From positions 124,001 to 188,000 of the forward strand of contig NZ_CP114035.2 in the NCBI RefSeq assembly GCF_026898135.2: a stretch of 64,000 nucleotides of DNA, given 5' to 3'. How positions within the stretch are numbered: position 1 is the first letter of the stretch; every line of letters begins with the position of its first letter. The stretch comes from Pseudomonas fortuita. GTDB lineage: Bacteria > Pseudomonadota > Gammaproteobacteria > Pseudomonadales > Pseudomonadaceae. Below, in pieces: positions 17,711 through 27,117 of the stretch. Made by a program: the position numbers and the translations under genes. The notes under the pieces were generated by a model. It saw nothing but the letters and a program-made list of their open reading frames with translations, did not search any database and was not told the DNA's origin.

Positions 17711-18502
17711 TCAGCGCTCCTGCCTGGCACGGGTGGCAGCCTGCTCGGCTGCGCGCCCGCGTGGGCCGTGAAAGTATTCTTGAATCCAGGCGTCGTTGGT
17801 CTGCTCGACCTCGGCCAGCGGGCCGGCCACCAGGACCTTTTTTTGCGACAGCACCGCGATGCGGTCGGTAATGGTGTACAGGGTGTCGAGGTCGTGGGTG
17901 ATGAGGAACACCGACAGGCCCAGCGCATCACGCAGCGTCAGGATCAGCTGGTCGAATGCGGCGGCGCCGATCGGGTCCAGGCCGGCGGTGGGCTCGTCAA
18001 GGAACAGGATGTCCGGGTCCAGTGCCAAGGCGCGAGCCAGCGCTGCACGCTTGATCATGCCCCCTGACAGCGAGGACGGGTACTTGTCGGCGGCCGAGAT
18101 TGGCAACCCGGCCAAGGCCAGCTTGACGCCGGCCAGGTGCTCGGCATCGGCGCGGGACAGCCCGGCGTGTTCGATCAACGGCAAGGCCACGTTTTCGGTG
18201 ACGGTCAGCGAAGAGAACAGTGCGCCCTTCTGGAACAGCACGCCGAAGCGCCGTTCGACCAGTGAGCGCTGTTCTTCGCGCAGGCCCGCAAGGTCCTGGC
18301 CGAACACCTTGATCAGCCCTTCATTGGGCCGGCGCAGGCCAATGATGCTGCGCAGCAGTACCGACTTGCCGCTGCCCGAACCACCGACCACGGCCAGGAT
18401 TTCGCCACGGTAAAGGTCCAGGTCGAGGTTTTCATGCACAACCTGGCGGCCGAAACGGTTGCAGATGCCGCGGGCTTCGATCACTTTTTCCCGAGCATTC
18501 AC
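17711..18502 (-). CDS. ABC transporter ATPase of the MCE lipid system (MlaF family)
   Basis: The 263-residue ATPase has Walker A GGSGSGKS (about 40-47), the signature LSGGM, Walker B DILFLDEP and the switch His in LITHDLDTL. The GTG start at 18502 overlaps the permease stop (GTGA), giving translational coupling. The much longer upstream reading in this frame is only an open shadow through the permease gene. It powers lipid transport with the STAS-fused permease and the MCE protein. Confidence 0.9.
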   Translation of the reverse strand: MNAREKVIEARGICNRFGRQVVHENLDLDLYRGEILAVVGGSGSGKSVLLRSIIGLRRPNEGLIKVFGQDLAGLREEQRSLVERRFGVLFQKGALFSSLTVTENVALPLIEHAGLSRADAEHLAGVKLALAGLPISAADKYPSSLSGGMIKRAALARALALDPDILFLDEPTAGLDPIGAAAFDQLILTLRDALGLSVFLITHDLDTLYTITDRIAVLSQKKVLVAGPLAEVEQTNDAWIQEYFHGPRGRAAEQAATRARQER

Positions 18503-19632
18503 CAGCCCATCTCCATGAAGAACAGGGCGGCCACGGCGTCCAGGACGATGACCACAAAAATCGACTGCACCACCGCAGAGGTGGTGTGTGCGCCCACCGA
18601 TTCGGCGCTGCCGCTGACCTTGAAGCCTTCGAGGCAGCCGATGGCGGCGATCAGGAAGGCGAAGAACGGCGCCTTGGCCAAGCCCACCAGGAAGTGCTGC
18701 ACGCCTATATCGGTTTGCAGCAGCGAGAGGAACATCGCCGGCGAGATGCCCAGCGACAGGGCGCATACCACTGCACCGCCGACAATGCCGCAGATCATCG
18801 CGATGAAGGTGAGCAAGGGCAGTGAAATCAGCAGTGCCAGTACCCGTGGCACCACCAGCAGCTCCATCGGGTTCAGGCCCAGGGTACGGATGGCGTCGAT
18901 TTCCTCGTTGGCCTTCATCGAGCCGATCTGCGCGGTGAAAGCGCTGGCGGTGCGGCCGGCCATGAGGATGGCGGTCAGCAGCACGGCGAACTCGCGCAGG
19001 AACGAGAACGCCACCAGGTCCACGGTGAAAATGGTCGCGCCGAATGCGGCCAGTACCGTGGCACCGAGGAAGGCCACCACCGCGCCCACCAGGAAGGTCA
19101 GCAAGGCGACGATGGGGGCCGCGTCCAGCCCGGTCTGTTCGATATGTGCCACAACCGGCGTGAGGCGCCAGCGGTGCGGTGTCAGGGCGCGGCGTAGCAG
19201 GGTCTCGAGGATGACACCGATGAAACCGAGCAACTGCATGGAGTCTTGCCACAGTGTGCCGACGGCACGGCCGATGCGTTCCAGCAGCATCAGCAGGACG
19301 TTGCGCTCGGGCTCCTTGACCGGGATGCAGTAGTCCTGGACCGAGCAGTAGACGTTCTTGAGCAGTGCGCGGCTGGCTTCGGGCAGGTCCTCGGCACAGT
19401 GTGACAGGCGTTCTGAGCCGAGCAGCTCGGCCAGCAGCGAGGCCCCGGCGGTGTCCAGGCGGCCCAGCTGGCTGAGGTCGGCGACGGCGTCAGCAGTGTA
19501 GTGCGCGCGTAGCTGCTCGCTCTCGCGCCTGAGGCTGGCGTAGTGCGCCAGTGTCCAGTCACCGGTTATGCGCAGGCAGGCCGGTTGGCTGCTGGCATCC
19601 AGGGTGGCGCTGGGTGGGGTCATAGGCTCCAT
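18499..19632 (-). CDS. MlaE-family permease with N-terminal STAS domain
   Basis: The 377-residue protein fuses a STAS domain (about residues 14-110, with DLSQLGRLDTAGASLLAEL, the MlaB-like region) to an MlaE-type permease (about 125-377, with the coupling segment MKANEEIDAIRTLGLNPMELLVVPR). In E. coli MlaB and MlaE are separate; the fused form marks a second MCE system class. It is the first gene of a four-gene operon: permease, ATPase, MCE protein, lipoprotein. It should sit in the inner membrane and handle phospholipid or another hydrophobic substrate; direction is not deducible. Confidence 0.9.
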   Translation of the reverse strand: MEPMTPPSATLDASSQPACLRITGDWTLAHYASLRRESEQLRAHYTADAVADLSQLGRLDTAGASLLAELLGSERLSHCAEDLPEASRALLKNVYCSVQDYCIPVKEPERNVLLMLLERIGRAVGTLWQDSMQLLGFIGVILETLLRRALTPHRWRLTPVVAHIEQTGLDAAPIVALLTFLVGAVVAFLGATVLAAFGATIFTVDLVAFSFLREFAVLLTAILMAGRTASAFTAQIGSMKANEEIDAIRTLGLNPMELLVVPRVLALLISLPLLTFIAMICGIVGGAVVCALSLGISPAMFLSLLQTDIGVQHFLVGLAKAPFFAFLIAAIGCLEGFKVSGSAESVGAHTTSAVVQSIFVVIVLDAVAALFFMEMGW

Positions 19633-19745
19633 GCAATTGACTCGGCGCTAAGGCTTAAGGGCTGATCATAGCGCAGCCGGCATGGGCTGTTAGGTGATTA
19701 TGTGCTGTGTGTTGATGCCCCGGGGGCGCATAGCGCCCCTTTCAT

Positions 19746-20768
19746 TTACTGCGCTGGCGTGTCGTCGACCACCTTGAAACGCAGTACCCCAATCACCTGG
19801 CCATCTTCGGTCAGCACCCTCACCTGCCACTTGCCCACCGGGTTTGGCGGGAAGTTCTGCTTGTGGGTCCAGGCCCGGTAGCCTTCCTTGCGCCCGCCAT
19901 GGATGTCCAGGGCGATGCGGTCCACCTCTTTGCCGTCCTTTTGCCACACATGGTAGATCCGCTCGTTCAGGCCGCGTGGTGCGTTGATGGCGGTGTAGGC
20001 GTACAGGCCGCTGCTGCGTATGCGGCTGGCGGCAATTTCGTCCAGCGACTCGCCGGGCTGGCGGTTCAGCACTTCGGTACTCACCGCCACCTCGGTCATC
20101 CACAGGGTTGCTGGCGGTACCCAGGAGCGCAGCAGCCAGCCCCCGGCACCGACCGACAGGGTGACCAGCACCAGCGCCACGGCGCGGCGCCAGTTGTTGA
20201 TCGGGAAGCTGCTGGCCAGGCTGGGGAAAGACAGCGCCATGGCCGCGATCAGGGCCAGCTTGAAACTCTGCGCGGTGGTCAGGTGCAGGATGATCGGCAG
20301 CGCGGTCAGCAGGGCGGCGAACAGCGTCAGGGTATGCAGCGCCAGGAACAGCCAGCGCCGTGGTGCCAGCCATTTGTAGTACAGCGGATCGATGATCGAA
20401 ATCAGGCCTGCGGCACCGAGCAAACCGGTGAACACCAGCTGGCCGCTGTTCCAGGTGGTGGTGATGAAGAAGAACGGCAGCACGAAGAACAGCGTTTCCT
20501 GGTGGATCATCTGCGTCGCGTAGCGCAACAGCGGCTGCGGGATTTCGCGGTTGAAAGTACGCGCGAACAAGCCGGTGAGGGTGTTTTCCAGCATCAGCCA
20601 GACCCAACTGACCAGCATGAGCACGGCAACCCAGCTGGCCAGGCCGGCTTGCCTGTCGACCAGGATGAAGCTGCCTATACCGGAGAGAAAACCGCCGAGC
20701 GCGATGATGCCGGGGTAGCGTTTGAGCAGTTCGATGATGCGCTGGACGATATGGGGAATTTGGGGCAT
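19746..20768 (-). CDS. DUF5924/DUF2914 membrane protein
   Basis: The 340-residue protein has about seven hydrophobic segments in its first 215 residues. A soluble C-terminal domain of DUF2914 type follows (about 250-335, with YHVWQKDGKEVDRIALDI, GKWQVRVLTEDGQVIG and a beta-rich ending). The soluble part is likely periplasmic. Function is unknown; a role in envelope homeostasis is a guess. It stands alone between the MCE operon and a REP pair. The start ATG at 20768 directly precedes MPQIPHIVQRIIELLKRYPG. Confidence 0.75.
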   Translation of the reverse strand: MPQIPHIVQRIIELLKRYPGIIALGGFLSGIGSFILVDRQAGLASWVAVLMLVSWVWLMLENTLTGLFARTFNREIPQPLLRYATQMIHQETLFFVLPFFFITTTWNSGQLVFTGLLGAAGLISIIDPLYYKWLAPRRWLFLALHTLTLFAALLTALPIILHLTTAQSFKLALIAAMALSFPSLASSFPINNWRRAVALVLVTLSVGAGGWLLRSWVPPATLWMTEVAVSTEVLNRQPGESLDEIAASRIRSSGLYAYTAINAPRGLNERIYHVWQKDGKEVDRIALDIHGGRKEGYRAWTHKQNFPPNPVGKWQVRVLTEDGQVIGVLRFKVVDDTPAQ

Positions 20769-20808
20769 TAGGGGCTACAACAGAAAGGATGAGTTGGCTG
20801 TCCGGGCC

Positions 20809-20880
20809 CCTTCGCGGGCATGCCCGCTCCCACAGGGTTCGGCGATGCAGTCCCTGTGGGAGCGGGCGTGCCCGCGAAGG
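20809..20880. repeat. REP element pair (inverted)
   Basis: CCTTCGCGGGCATGCCCGCTCCC (arm 20809-20837) and its near-perfect inverted copy (20852-20880) enclose a 14-bp loop. This is the second REP type (core GCGGG-GCCCGCTCCCACAGGG), different from the CGCGAC type at 5503. Confidence 0.85.
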
Positions 20881-20910
20881 AGGCGGTACTGGCAAAAGGA
20901 TACCGCCGAT

Positions 20911-22317
20911 TCACCGCTGCCGTGTAGCACCACTCGGCCGTTCAGGCCCATGCCGCCGCCAGCGCAGCAACCCTGCTGCCAGGACCACCCCCACAAGCAA
21001 GGCGATCAAGCCGTAAAGCTCGTCATAGCCAAGCAACGGCTTCTCGATGCGCACATAGCCATCTTCCTTGAGCAGTTCTTTCAGCGCCTCATTGGCCTGT
21101 TCAAGGCTGACCTGGCGCAACTTGCGCACCGGGTTCGCAAAACGCCCGTCGGTATAGTCGTTCAGCGCTCCCCAGTAGTAGTCGGCCAGGGCACTGTTGC
21201 CCTGGGTGCTCCAGCTTTCCTTGGCCACGCTGGCGTCCTTGATGCGGGCGAAGGTGTCCGGGTCGAGGCCTTCCTTGCGAAGGTGTTCGAACAGGGCCTG
21301 CATCACCTTCACTGCCTTGTCGATGTCATCGCGCTCCAGGTCGGCGTTGAGGCTGAGCAGGCCGGTGTCGCCAAAGCTCTCACGCTGCACCGTGGGTCCG
21401 TAGGACAGCCCGTTGCGCAGGCGCAGCTGGTCGTACAGCGCCCAGTCCAGGTAGCGTGACAGCAGGTCGAGGGTGGACTGGTGGTCGTTGTCCAGCACCG
21501 GTTCGATGAACAGCCAGTGCAGCTTGACGCCATCGCCCAGCCAGCCGCGGGTCAGGTCGCGACGCTGCTCCGCCTGTTGGGTGATGCTTTCAAGGTTGCG
21601 GCGCTCTTCCGGTTCAGTGGCGGGTAGCTCGCCAAAGGTGCGCTCAAGATAGGCCGGTAACAGGCGGTCAAGGCCACCGACCATGATCAGGGTCATGTTG
21701 TTGGCGGCGTACCAGCGATCACGCAAGGCTTGCACCTGCTCCAGGGTCATGTCGTCGATATTGGAGCGCTCCGGGCATTTCAGGCCCAGCTCGGTGGCCA
21801 GCTGGTCGCTGGCAGGGTGGCCGATGTCCTGGCGGTCGAGCCAGCGCTGCAGGTGGCCATAATGGCCGCCATCTTCGCGCTCGATGATGCGCTTGGCAGT
21901 GGTCAGGGCTTTGGCGTCGATGCGGGTATCGCGGATAACCGCCAGCAGCAGGTCGAGGACCTTGCGCTGGTTGCGCGCCGGGGCTTCGATGACAAAGGTG
22001 GTGTCGGCGCTGCTGGTGTAGGCGTTCCACTCGCCACCCAGCGCTTGCAGGCGCTCTTCCAGGCCGCCCTCGCCCGTTTCGTCAATGCCGCTGAACAGCA
22101 GGTGCTCAAGCAGGTGCGGCAGTTCTTTCTGCTCGCAATCGAAGTCGTCCAGGCCCACCCCGACCACCAGGCGGATTGCCACGTGGTCACGTTCGTAGCC
22201 GTTTTTCAGGATGATCTGCAGGCCATTGGGCAGCAGGTAGCCCTCGACTCGCGAGCGGTCGAGGGCCAATGAGGGCAGGCTGCAGATCAGCAGGCAAACG
22301 AACATCAGGCAACGCAT
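20911..22317 (-). CDS. Exported M16-family zinc peptidase-like protein
   Basis: The 468-residue protein has a signal peptide (about 1-18, CLLICSLPSLA) and the inverted zinc motif HLLEH of M16 peptidases (in PHLLEHLLFSG), with a downstream Glu-bearing helix. An M16 C-terminal domain and a C-terminal transmembrane helix (about 430-452, LIALLVGVVLAAGLL) follow a long amphipathic region. It is therefore tethered in the inner membrane with the peptidase in the periplasm. Most bacterial M16 proteins are soluble or paired, so the C-terminal anchor is a little unusual. The substrate is unknown. Confidence 0.85.
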   Translation of the reverse strand: MRCLMFVCLLICSLPSLALDRSRVEGYLLPNGLQIILKNGYERDHVAIRLVVGVGLDDFDCEQKELPHLLEHLLFSGIDETGEGGLEERLQALGGEWNAYTSSADTTFVIEAPARNQRKVLDLLLAVIRDTRIDAKALTTAKRIIEREDGGHYGHLQRWLDRQDIGHPASDQLATELGLKCPERSNIDDMTLEQVQALRDRWYAANNMTLIMVGGLDRLLPAYLERTFGELPATEPEERRNLESITQQAEQRRDLTRGWLGDGVKLHWLFIEPVLDNDHQSTLDLLSRYLDWALYDQLRLRNGLSYGPTVQRESFGDTGLLSLNADLERDDIDKAVKVMQALFEHLRKEGLDPDTFARIKDASVAKESWSTQGNSALADYYWGALNDYTDGRFANPVRKLRQVSLEQANEALKELLKEDGYVRIEKPLLGYDELYGLIALLVGVVLAAGLLRWRRHGPERPSGATRQR

Positions 22318-22347
22318 GGGCGAGCGAGGGTCCTTTTGTAGGCAGAA

Positions 22348-24006
22348 TCAGGGCAGACGGGCTTCGTCCGGTACGCTGTCGAGCATCAGGCCGCCGGTGT
22401 CCGAGCCGCCTAGTACCACATAGGCACTGCTGCAGAACAAAGAGTTCAACCGTTTCATGTCGGCAATCAGTTCCAAGTGTAGCGAACTGGTCTCGATGCT
22501 TTGCACCACCTTACGCTGCAAGCGGCTGACATGGGCGTGCGCCAAGCGCCGTTCCTGGGCGCGAAAACGGCGTTTTTCCCGCAGCAGCAAGCGGGCGCTT
22601 TCCGGGTCGGCGCTGAGAAATACCGACAGGCCCAGGCGCAGGTTGGCCAGTAATTGCTCCTGCAGGCCGGTCAGCTCCTCCAGGCCTGTCTGGGAAAACT
22701 CCCGGCGCTGGCTGGTTTTTTGCTGCTGGACCTTGCGCAACATGCGCTCGATCAGGTCGCAGGCCAGCTTGAGGTTGATTGCCAGTTCGATGATCTCCGC
22801 CCAGCGGCGGTTGTCCTGCTCGCTAAGGTCTTCGCGGGACATCTGCGCCAGGTACAGTTTGATCGCGCTGTACAGGGCTTCGGCGTCTTCGGCCAAGGCG
22901 CGAACCTGCTGTGGCAGGGCGGTCTGGGTTCCGCGCAGGGCGCCGAGCATGGCTTCGAGCAGGCTGTCGACGATATCGCCCAGGCGCAGGGTTTCGCGGG
23001 CGGCGTTGGCCAAGGCCAGGCTGGGCGTTTCCAGTGCCGAAGCGTCCAGATGGCGTGGGCGCACTTGCCCGTTACCGGTTTCGCGCTCAGGCAGCAGTGT
23101 GTTGCACAGCCGGCCCATGAGTTTGACTGTGGGTAGCATCAGCAGGCAGCGCAGCGTGTTGTAGAGCAGGTGAAAGCCGATGACCAGCTCTTGGGGGCTG
23201 AAGCTGAGCGAGTCCATCCACTCCACCAGTGGGTGCAGCACCGGGATGATCAGCACCAGGCCGAACAGCTTGTACAGCAGGCTGCCCAAAGCTACCCGGC
23301 GCCCGGCGGTGTTCTGCATGCTGGTGCTGATGAAGGCCAGCAAGCCACTGCCGATGTTTGCGCCGACCACCAGGCCGATGGCCACCGGCAGGCTGATGAC
23401 TTCGGCGCCGGCCAATGTCGCAGTGAGCAGCACGGCGGCCAGGCTGGAATAGGAAATCATGGCGAACATGGCGCCTACCAAGGCGTCCAGCATGATGTCG
23501 CCGGTCAGCGAAGCAAACAGCACTTTTACGCCTTGTGCATGGGTGATAGGCGCAGCTGCCTGCACGATCAGCTCCAGTGCCAGAATGATCAGGCCAAGGC
23601 CGATACCTACCCGACCTAATTGGCCAGCGCGCGTCTGCTTGCGCGAGAGGAAGAAAATAACGCCCAGGAAAATCAGCAGCGGTGACAGCCACGACAGGTC
23701 GAAGGTCAATACCCGGGCCATCAACGCGGTACCCACATCGGCACCCAGCATGATCGCCAGGGCCGGGGTCATGGCCATCAGGCCCTGGCCGACGAAAGAC
23801 GTGACCAACATGGCGGTGGCGTTACTGCTTTGCACCATGGCGGTGACCAGAATACCGGCTATGAAAGCCAACGGACGCTTGTCCATGTTCTGGCTGATGA
23901 TGCGCCGCAGGTTCGAACCGAATACCCGAAGGATGCCGGTACGCACGATGTGGGTGCCCCAGACCAGCAGCGTCACGGCCGAAAGCAGGTTGAGCAGGGT
24001 CAACAT
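22348..24006 (-). CDS. Na/Pi cotransporter family protein with PhoU-like tail
   Basis: The 552-residue protein has two Na_Pi_cotrans repeats in the membrane half (for example TAMVQSSNATAMLVTSFVGQGL and MFAMISYSSLAAVLLTATLAGA, the paired QSS/YSS signatures). A helical PhoU-like cytoplasmic domain of about 200 residues completes it. It may export or import phosphate with sodium, or act in phosphate homeostasis. I chose the ATG at 24006 (MLTLLNLLSAVTLL), which begins at the first membrane helix and has a GGGGG-type site upstream; a GTG at 24084 would add 26 hydrophilic residues. Confidence 0.82.
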   Translation of the reverse strand: MLTLLNLLSAVTLLVWGTHIVRTGILRVFGSNLRRIISQNMDKRPLAFIAGILVTAMVQSSNATAMLVTSFVGQGLMAMTPALAIMLGADVGTALMARVLTFDLSWLSPLLIFLGVIFFLSRKQTRAGQLGRVGIGLGLIILALELIVQAAAPITHAQGVKVLFASLTGDIMLDALVGAMFAMISYSSLAAVLLTATLAGAEVISLPVAIGLVVGANIGSGLLAFISTSMQNTAGRRVALGSLLYKLFGLVLIIPVLHPLVEWMDSLSFSPQELVIGFHLLYNTLRCLLMLPTVKLMGRLCNTLLPERETGNGQVRPRHLDASALETPSLALANAARETLRLGDIVDSLLEAMLGALRGTQTALPQQVRALAEDAEALYSAIKLYLAQMSREDLSEQDNRRWAEIIELAINLKLACDLIERMLRKVQQQKTSQRREFSQTGLEELTGLQEQLLANLRLGLSVFLSADPESARLLLREKRRFRAQERRLAHAHVSRLQRKVVQSIETSSLHLELIADMKRLNSLFCSSAYVVLGGSDTGGLMLDSVPDEARLP

Positions 24007-24187
24007 GGCGAAGGCCCCCTGTTGCACTGGCCCATAGGGCCCAGAAAAAGAAACGTGAGCGTTTGAAGAATTTTCGGTGCTCACTCAAAGCTTTAGTTGT
24101 TTTGCGCAGCTGTCGCCAGCTTCGCATGGCAGTCATTTATTTGAAACACATGGAAATGAATGATTGCCTGTGCGCGCTTTTTTGCGG

Positions 24188-24214
24188 GGTGAAGCCCGCT
24201 CCCACAGGGATCGT
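24188..24214. repeat. Solitary REP-like half element
   Basis: The core GAAGCCCGCTCCCACAGGGA matches one arm of the second REP type, without an inverted partner nearby. Confidence 0.55.
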
Positions 24215-24232
24215 GTTCAGAAAGCGGGCATG

Positions 24233-24266
24233 AAAAAGGGCCCCGAACGAAGGGCCCTTTGGTTTT
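24233..24266 (-). terminator. Terminator of the terC-family gene
   Basis: AAAGGGCCC pairs with GGGCCCTTT, with A/T runs on both sides. It lies 17 bp past the terC stop in the minus direction and could also act from the other side. Confidence 0.85.
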
Positions 24267-24282
24267 CCTGCACTCCCTGGTT

Positions 24283-25053
24283 TTATTGACCCGGGATGTC
24301 CTTGCGCAGTTTCACCGGCTCCTGTTCTGTGCCTTTCTTGCGGGCCGAGGCAGTGCGCATGCGGATGTTGATAGCTTCCACTGCCAGCGAGAAGGCCATG
24401 GCGAAGTAGACATAACCCTTCGGTACGTGCACCTCGAAAGCCTCGGCGATCAGCACGGTACCGACCACGATCAGGAACGACAGTGCGAGCATTTTCAGCG
24501 ACGGGTGTTTGTCGATGAAATTGCTGATCGCACCGGCGCACAGCATCATCACCAGCACGGCTACGACGATGGCGGCGATCATCACCGGTACGTGGGAAAC
24601 CATGCCCACTGCGGTGATTACCGAGTCCAGCGAGAACACGATGTCGATGATGGCGATCTGGATAATGGTGTAGAAGAACTTGCCACCTGCGCCTTTTGGC
24701 TCATCCGGGCTTTCGTCCTCGCCTTCCAGGCCGTGGTAAATCTCTTGCGAGCTTTTCCACAGCAGGAACAGGCCACCGAAGAACAGGATCAGATCACGTC
24801 CGGAGATGCCCTGGCCGAACACCACGAACAGGTCGGCAGTAAGGCGCATGACCCAGGTAATCGACAGCAGCAGCATGATGCGGGTAACCATGGCCAGGGC
24901 CAGGCCAAAGATCCGGGTGCGCGGCTGCATGTGCTTGGGCATGCGGCTGACCAGGATCGAGATCATGATGATGTTGTCGATACCGAGGACGATCTCAAGC
25001 GCGGTAAGGGTAAAAAAGGCAACCCAGATTTCCGGGCTGGTCAGCCATTCCAT
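24283..25053 (-). CDS. TerC-family integral membrane protein
   Basis: The 256-residue protein has seven predicted helices and the TerC signature acidic motifs in the membrane (TALEIVLGIDNIIMI near the start and VDIVFSLDSVITAVG-like IIDIVFSLDSVITA in the middle). The family is associated with metal export or metal loading of exoenzymes and with tellurium resistance operons. A stand-alone TerC like this one is more likely a housekeeping metal (manganese or calcium) transporter. It ends in a basic tail and is closed by a terminator at 24233-24266. Confidence 0.87.
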   Translation of the reverse strand: MEWLTSPEIWVAFFTLTALEIVLGIDNIIMISILVSRMPKHMQPRTRIFGLALAMVTRIMLLLSITWVMRLTADLFVVFGQGISGRDLILFFGGLFLLWKSSQEIYHGLEGEDESPDEPKGAGGKFFYTIIQIAIIDIVFSLDSVITAVGMVSHVPVMIAAIVVAVLVMMLCAGAISNFIDKHPSLKMLALSFLIVVGTVLIAEAFEVHVPKGYVYFAMAFSLAVEAINIRMRTASARKKGTEQEPVKLRKDIPGQ

Positions 25054-25076
25054 GTAGTTTCCTTCGAGCGGTAATG

Positions 25077-25103
25077 GCGACGCGCCCCGGTGGGACGCGT
25101 CGC
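25077..25103. terminator. GC-rich hairpin between the CitMHS and TerC genes
   Basis: GCGACGCG pairs with CGCGTCGC around an 11-bp loop. There is no T-run, so terminator activity for the CitMHS gene is uncertain. Confidence 0.4.
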
Positions 25104-25121
25104 GTAGGTGATACGTCAGTA

Positions 25122-26429
25122 TTAAAGACTACTGAACAGCGGGAAAATCCCCATCAGCAGTGCGGCGAGCATTATGCACAGGCATACCAGCACTGCCCAC
25201 TTGAGCGTGAAGCGCTGATGATCGCCGAACTCGATACCGGCCAGGGCCACCAGCAGGTACGTGGAGGGTACCAGCGGGCTGAGCAGGTGTACCGGCTGCC
25301 CGACGATCGACGCACGGGCCATTTCCACTGGGGTGATGCCGTAGTGGCTGGCGGCTTCGGCCAGCACGGGCAGTACGCCGTAGTAGAAGGCATCGTTGGA
25401 CATGAAGAAGGTGAACGGCATGCTCACGATCGCGGTGATTACCGCCAGGTATGGGCCCAGCGCTTCTGGGATGACTGCCAGCAGGCTCTTGGACATGGCG
25501 TCGACCATGCCGGTACCCGACAGGATGCCGGTGAAGATGCCGGCGGCGAAGATCAGCCCGGTCACGGCCAGCACGCTGCCAGCGTGGGCGGCTATACGGT
25601 CCTTCTGCTGTTGCAGGCACGGGTAGTTGACGATCATGGCGATGCTGAAGGCGATCATGAACAGCACTGGCAGCGGCAGCACACCGGCGATCAGCGCGAC
25701 CATCAGGGCGGCGGTCAGCGCACCGTTGAAGTACAGCAGTTTGGGCCGACGTGCTTCCGGAAATTGCGAAACGGTGATTTCGCTGTGGTCGATGTCATCG
25801 GTCGGCAGGTGCAGCTCGCCCAGGCGGGCACGTTCCCGTTTGCCGTACATGTAGGCAATGGCCAGGATCGCCAGCACGCCGAACAGCATGGCCGGGATCA
25901 TTGGCACGAAGATGTCCGACGGGTCGACGTGCAGGGCGCTGGCGGCGCGGGCAGTGGGGCCACCCCACGGGGTCATGTTCATGACCCCGCCGGCGAGAAT
26001 GATGAGGCCGGCCATGATCCGCGGGCTCATCCCCAGGCGGCTGTACATGGGCAGCATGGCGGCGCAGCAGATCATGTAGGTCGTGGCGCCGTCACCGTCG
26101 AGGGAGACCACCAAGGCCAGCACGGCAGTGCCGACAGAGACTTTGAGCGGGTCGCCCTTCACCAGCTTCAGGATCTTGCGCACGGCCGGGTCGAACAGGC
26201 CAGAGTCGATCATCAGGGCGAAGTACAGGATGGCGAACATCAGCATCACGCCGGTAGGTGCGAGCTTGCTGATGCCTTCGAGCATCATGGGGCCGATCTT
26301 GGCAGAAAAGCCCCCGAACAGGGCAAACAGGATGGGTACCAGAATCAACGCGATCAAGGCCGACAGGCGCTTGGTCATGATCAGGTACATGAAGGTGATG
26401 ACCATGGCAAAGCCGAGGAAGGTCAGCAT
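25122..26429 (-). CDS. CitMHS-family citrate/proton transporter
   Basis: The 435-residue protein has about twelve hydrophobic helices and the CitMHS pattern, including LVVSLDGDGATTYMICCAAMLPMY and GGVMNMTPWGGPTARAASAL. These resemble the Bacillus CitM/CitH carriers, which take up citrate complexed with divalent metal ions. The gene stands alone with 68 bp to terC downstream. About 265 bp free of genes lie upstream (26430-26692), where its promoter must be; no clear box was identified there. Confidence 0.88.
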   Translation of the reverse strand: MLTFLGFAMVITFMYLIMTKRLSALIALILVPILFALFGGFSAKIGPMMLEGISKLAPTGVMLMFAILYFALMIDSGLFDPAVRKILKLVKGDPLKVSVGTAVLALVVSLDGDGATTYMICCAAMLPMYSRLGMSPRIMAGLIILAGGVMNMTPWGGPTARAASALHVDPSDIFVPMIPAMLFGVLAILAIAYMYGKRERARLGELHLPTDDIDHSEITVSQFPEARRPKLLYFNGALTAALMVALIAGVLPLPVLFMIAFSIAMIVNYPCLQQQKDRIAAHAGSVLAVTGLIFAAGIFTGILSGTGMVDAMSKSLLAVIPEALGPYLAVITAIVSMPFTFFMSNDAFYYGVLPVLAEAASHYGITPVEMARASIVGQPVHLLSPLVPSTYLLVALAGIEFGDHQRFTLKWAVLVCLCIMLAALLMGIFPLFSSL

Positions 26430-26695
26430 GGCAATACTCCAGGCGTGGCGCGGCGAAAGGAAAGTCGATTCGGGCGGATCAGCGCGTCAGGCGCTGCGCG
26501 GGGAGCATGCGGAGAGGTACTGCAGGAAGGCGGGCACAGGAATACATCAGAATCACCATTGTTGTTGTTGATTGGGCCGGGCGCGGTATTTACCGGCGCC
26601 CTGGCTGACCGGTCTTGTGCCGGTAGTGGGGGCTATCCTATGAGGGCAAGCTTTCAGCCAGCTTTCGCTGAAGCAAAGGCGACGAGAGGTAGGTG

Positions 26696-27097
26696 ATGCA
26701 GAATGTGACCGAAGGGGGCTGTCATTGCGGCGCCTTGCGTTACCGATTGGAGGGTGACCTGACAGACGTTGCCCACTGCCATTGTACGATCTGCCGCCGG
26801 GTAAGCGGCGGGCTGGTGGTCACCTGGCTCACCCTGCCCGGTTCGGGGTTCAAGTGGCTGGCGGGCGAACCCAACTGCTATGTGGCGCCGGCCAGTTGCA
26901 ACCGGTACTTCTGCGGGCATTGCGGGGCGCATGTGGCGCTGGTGACTACGCACAGCCCTGAGACGGTTGACGTGACGGTGGCGACGCTGGATCACCCGGA
27001 GCGGGTGCGGGCCACCCGGCATATCTGGGTGGGTAGCCGGCTGCCCTGGTTGCATCTGGATGAAGCTTTGCCAGAAGAGGATGGCGAAAGCCAGTAA
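26696..27097 (+). CDS. GFA-family (glutathione-dependent formaldehyde-activating enzyme-like) protein
   Basis: The 133-residue protein has the cysteine pairs of the Mss4-like GFA fold: GGCHCGALRY (about 10-13), CHCTICRR (about 30-35) and CGHCGAHV (about 75-80). These bind zinc. Family members include S-hydroxymethylglutathione synthase candidates, but most small GFA proteins have no proven activity. The ATG 26696 is preceded by GAGAGGT; a GTG one codon earlier is possible. It is flanked downstream by a REP pair. Confidence 0.85.
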   Translation: MQNVTEGGCHCGALRYRLEGDLTDVAHCHCTICRRVSGGLVVTWLTLPGSGFKWLAGEPNCYVAPASCNRYFCGHCGAHVALVTTHSPETVDVTVATLDHPERVRATRHIWVGSRLPWLHLDEALPEEDGESQ

Positions 27098-27117
27098 GCA
27101 ATTGTGCTGGTGCTGCA

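Noticed and set aside
17711..19252. 513-residue version of the MCE ATPase
   Set aside because: The first 250 codons are an out-of-frame reading of the permease gene. The GTG at 18502, overlapping the permease stop, is the natural start.
25074..26696. 540-residue plus-strand frame opposite the CitMHS gene
   Set aside because: Composition (His, Gln, Gly, Arg repeats) is that of an antisense shadow; the minus-strand transporter is a clear family member.
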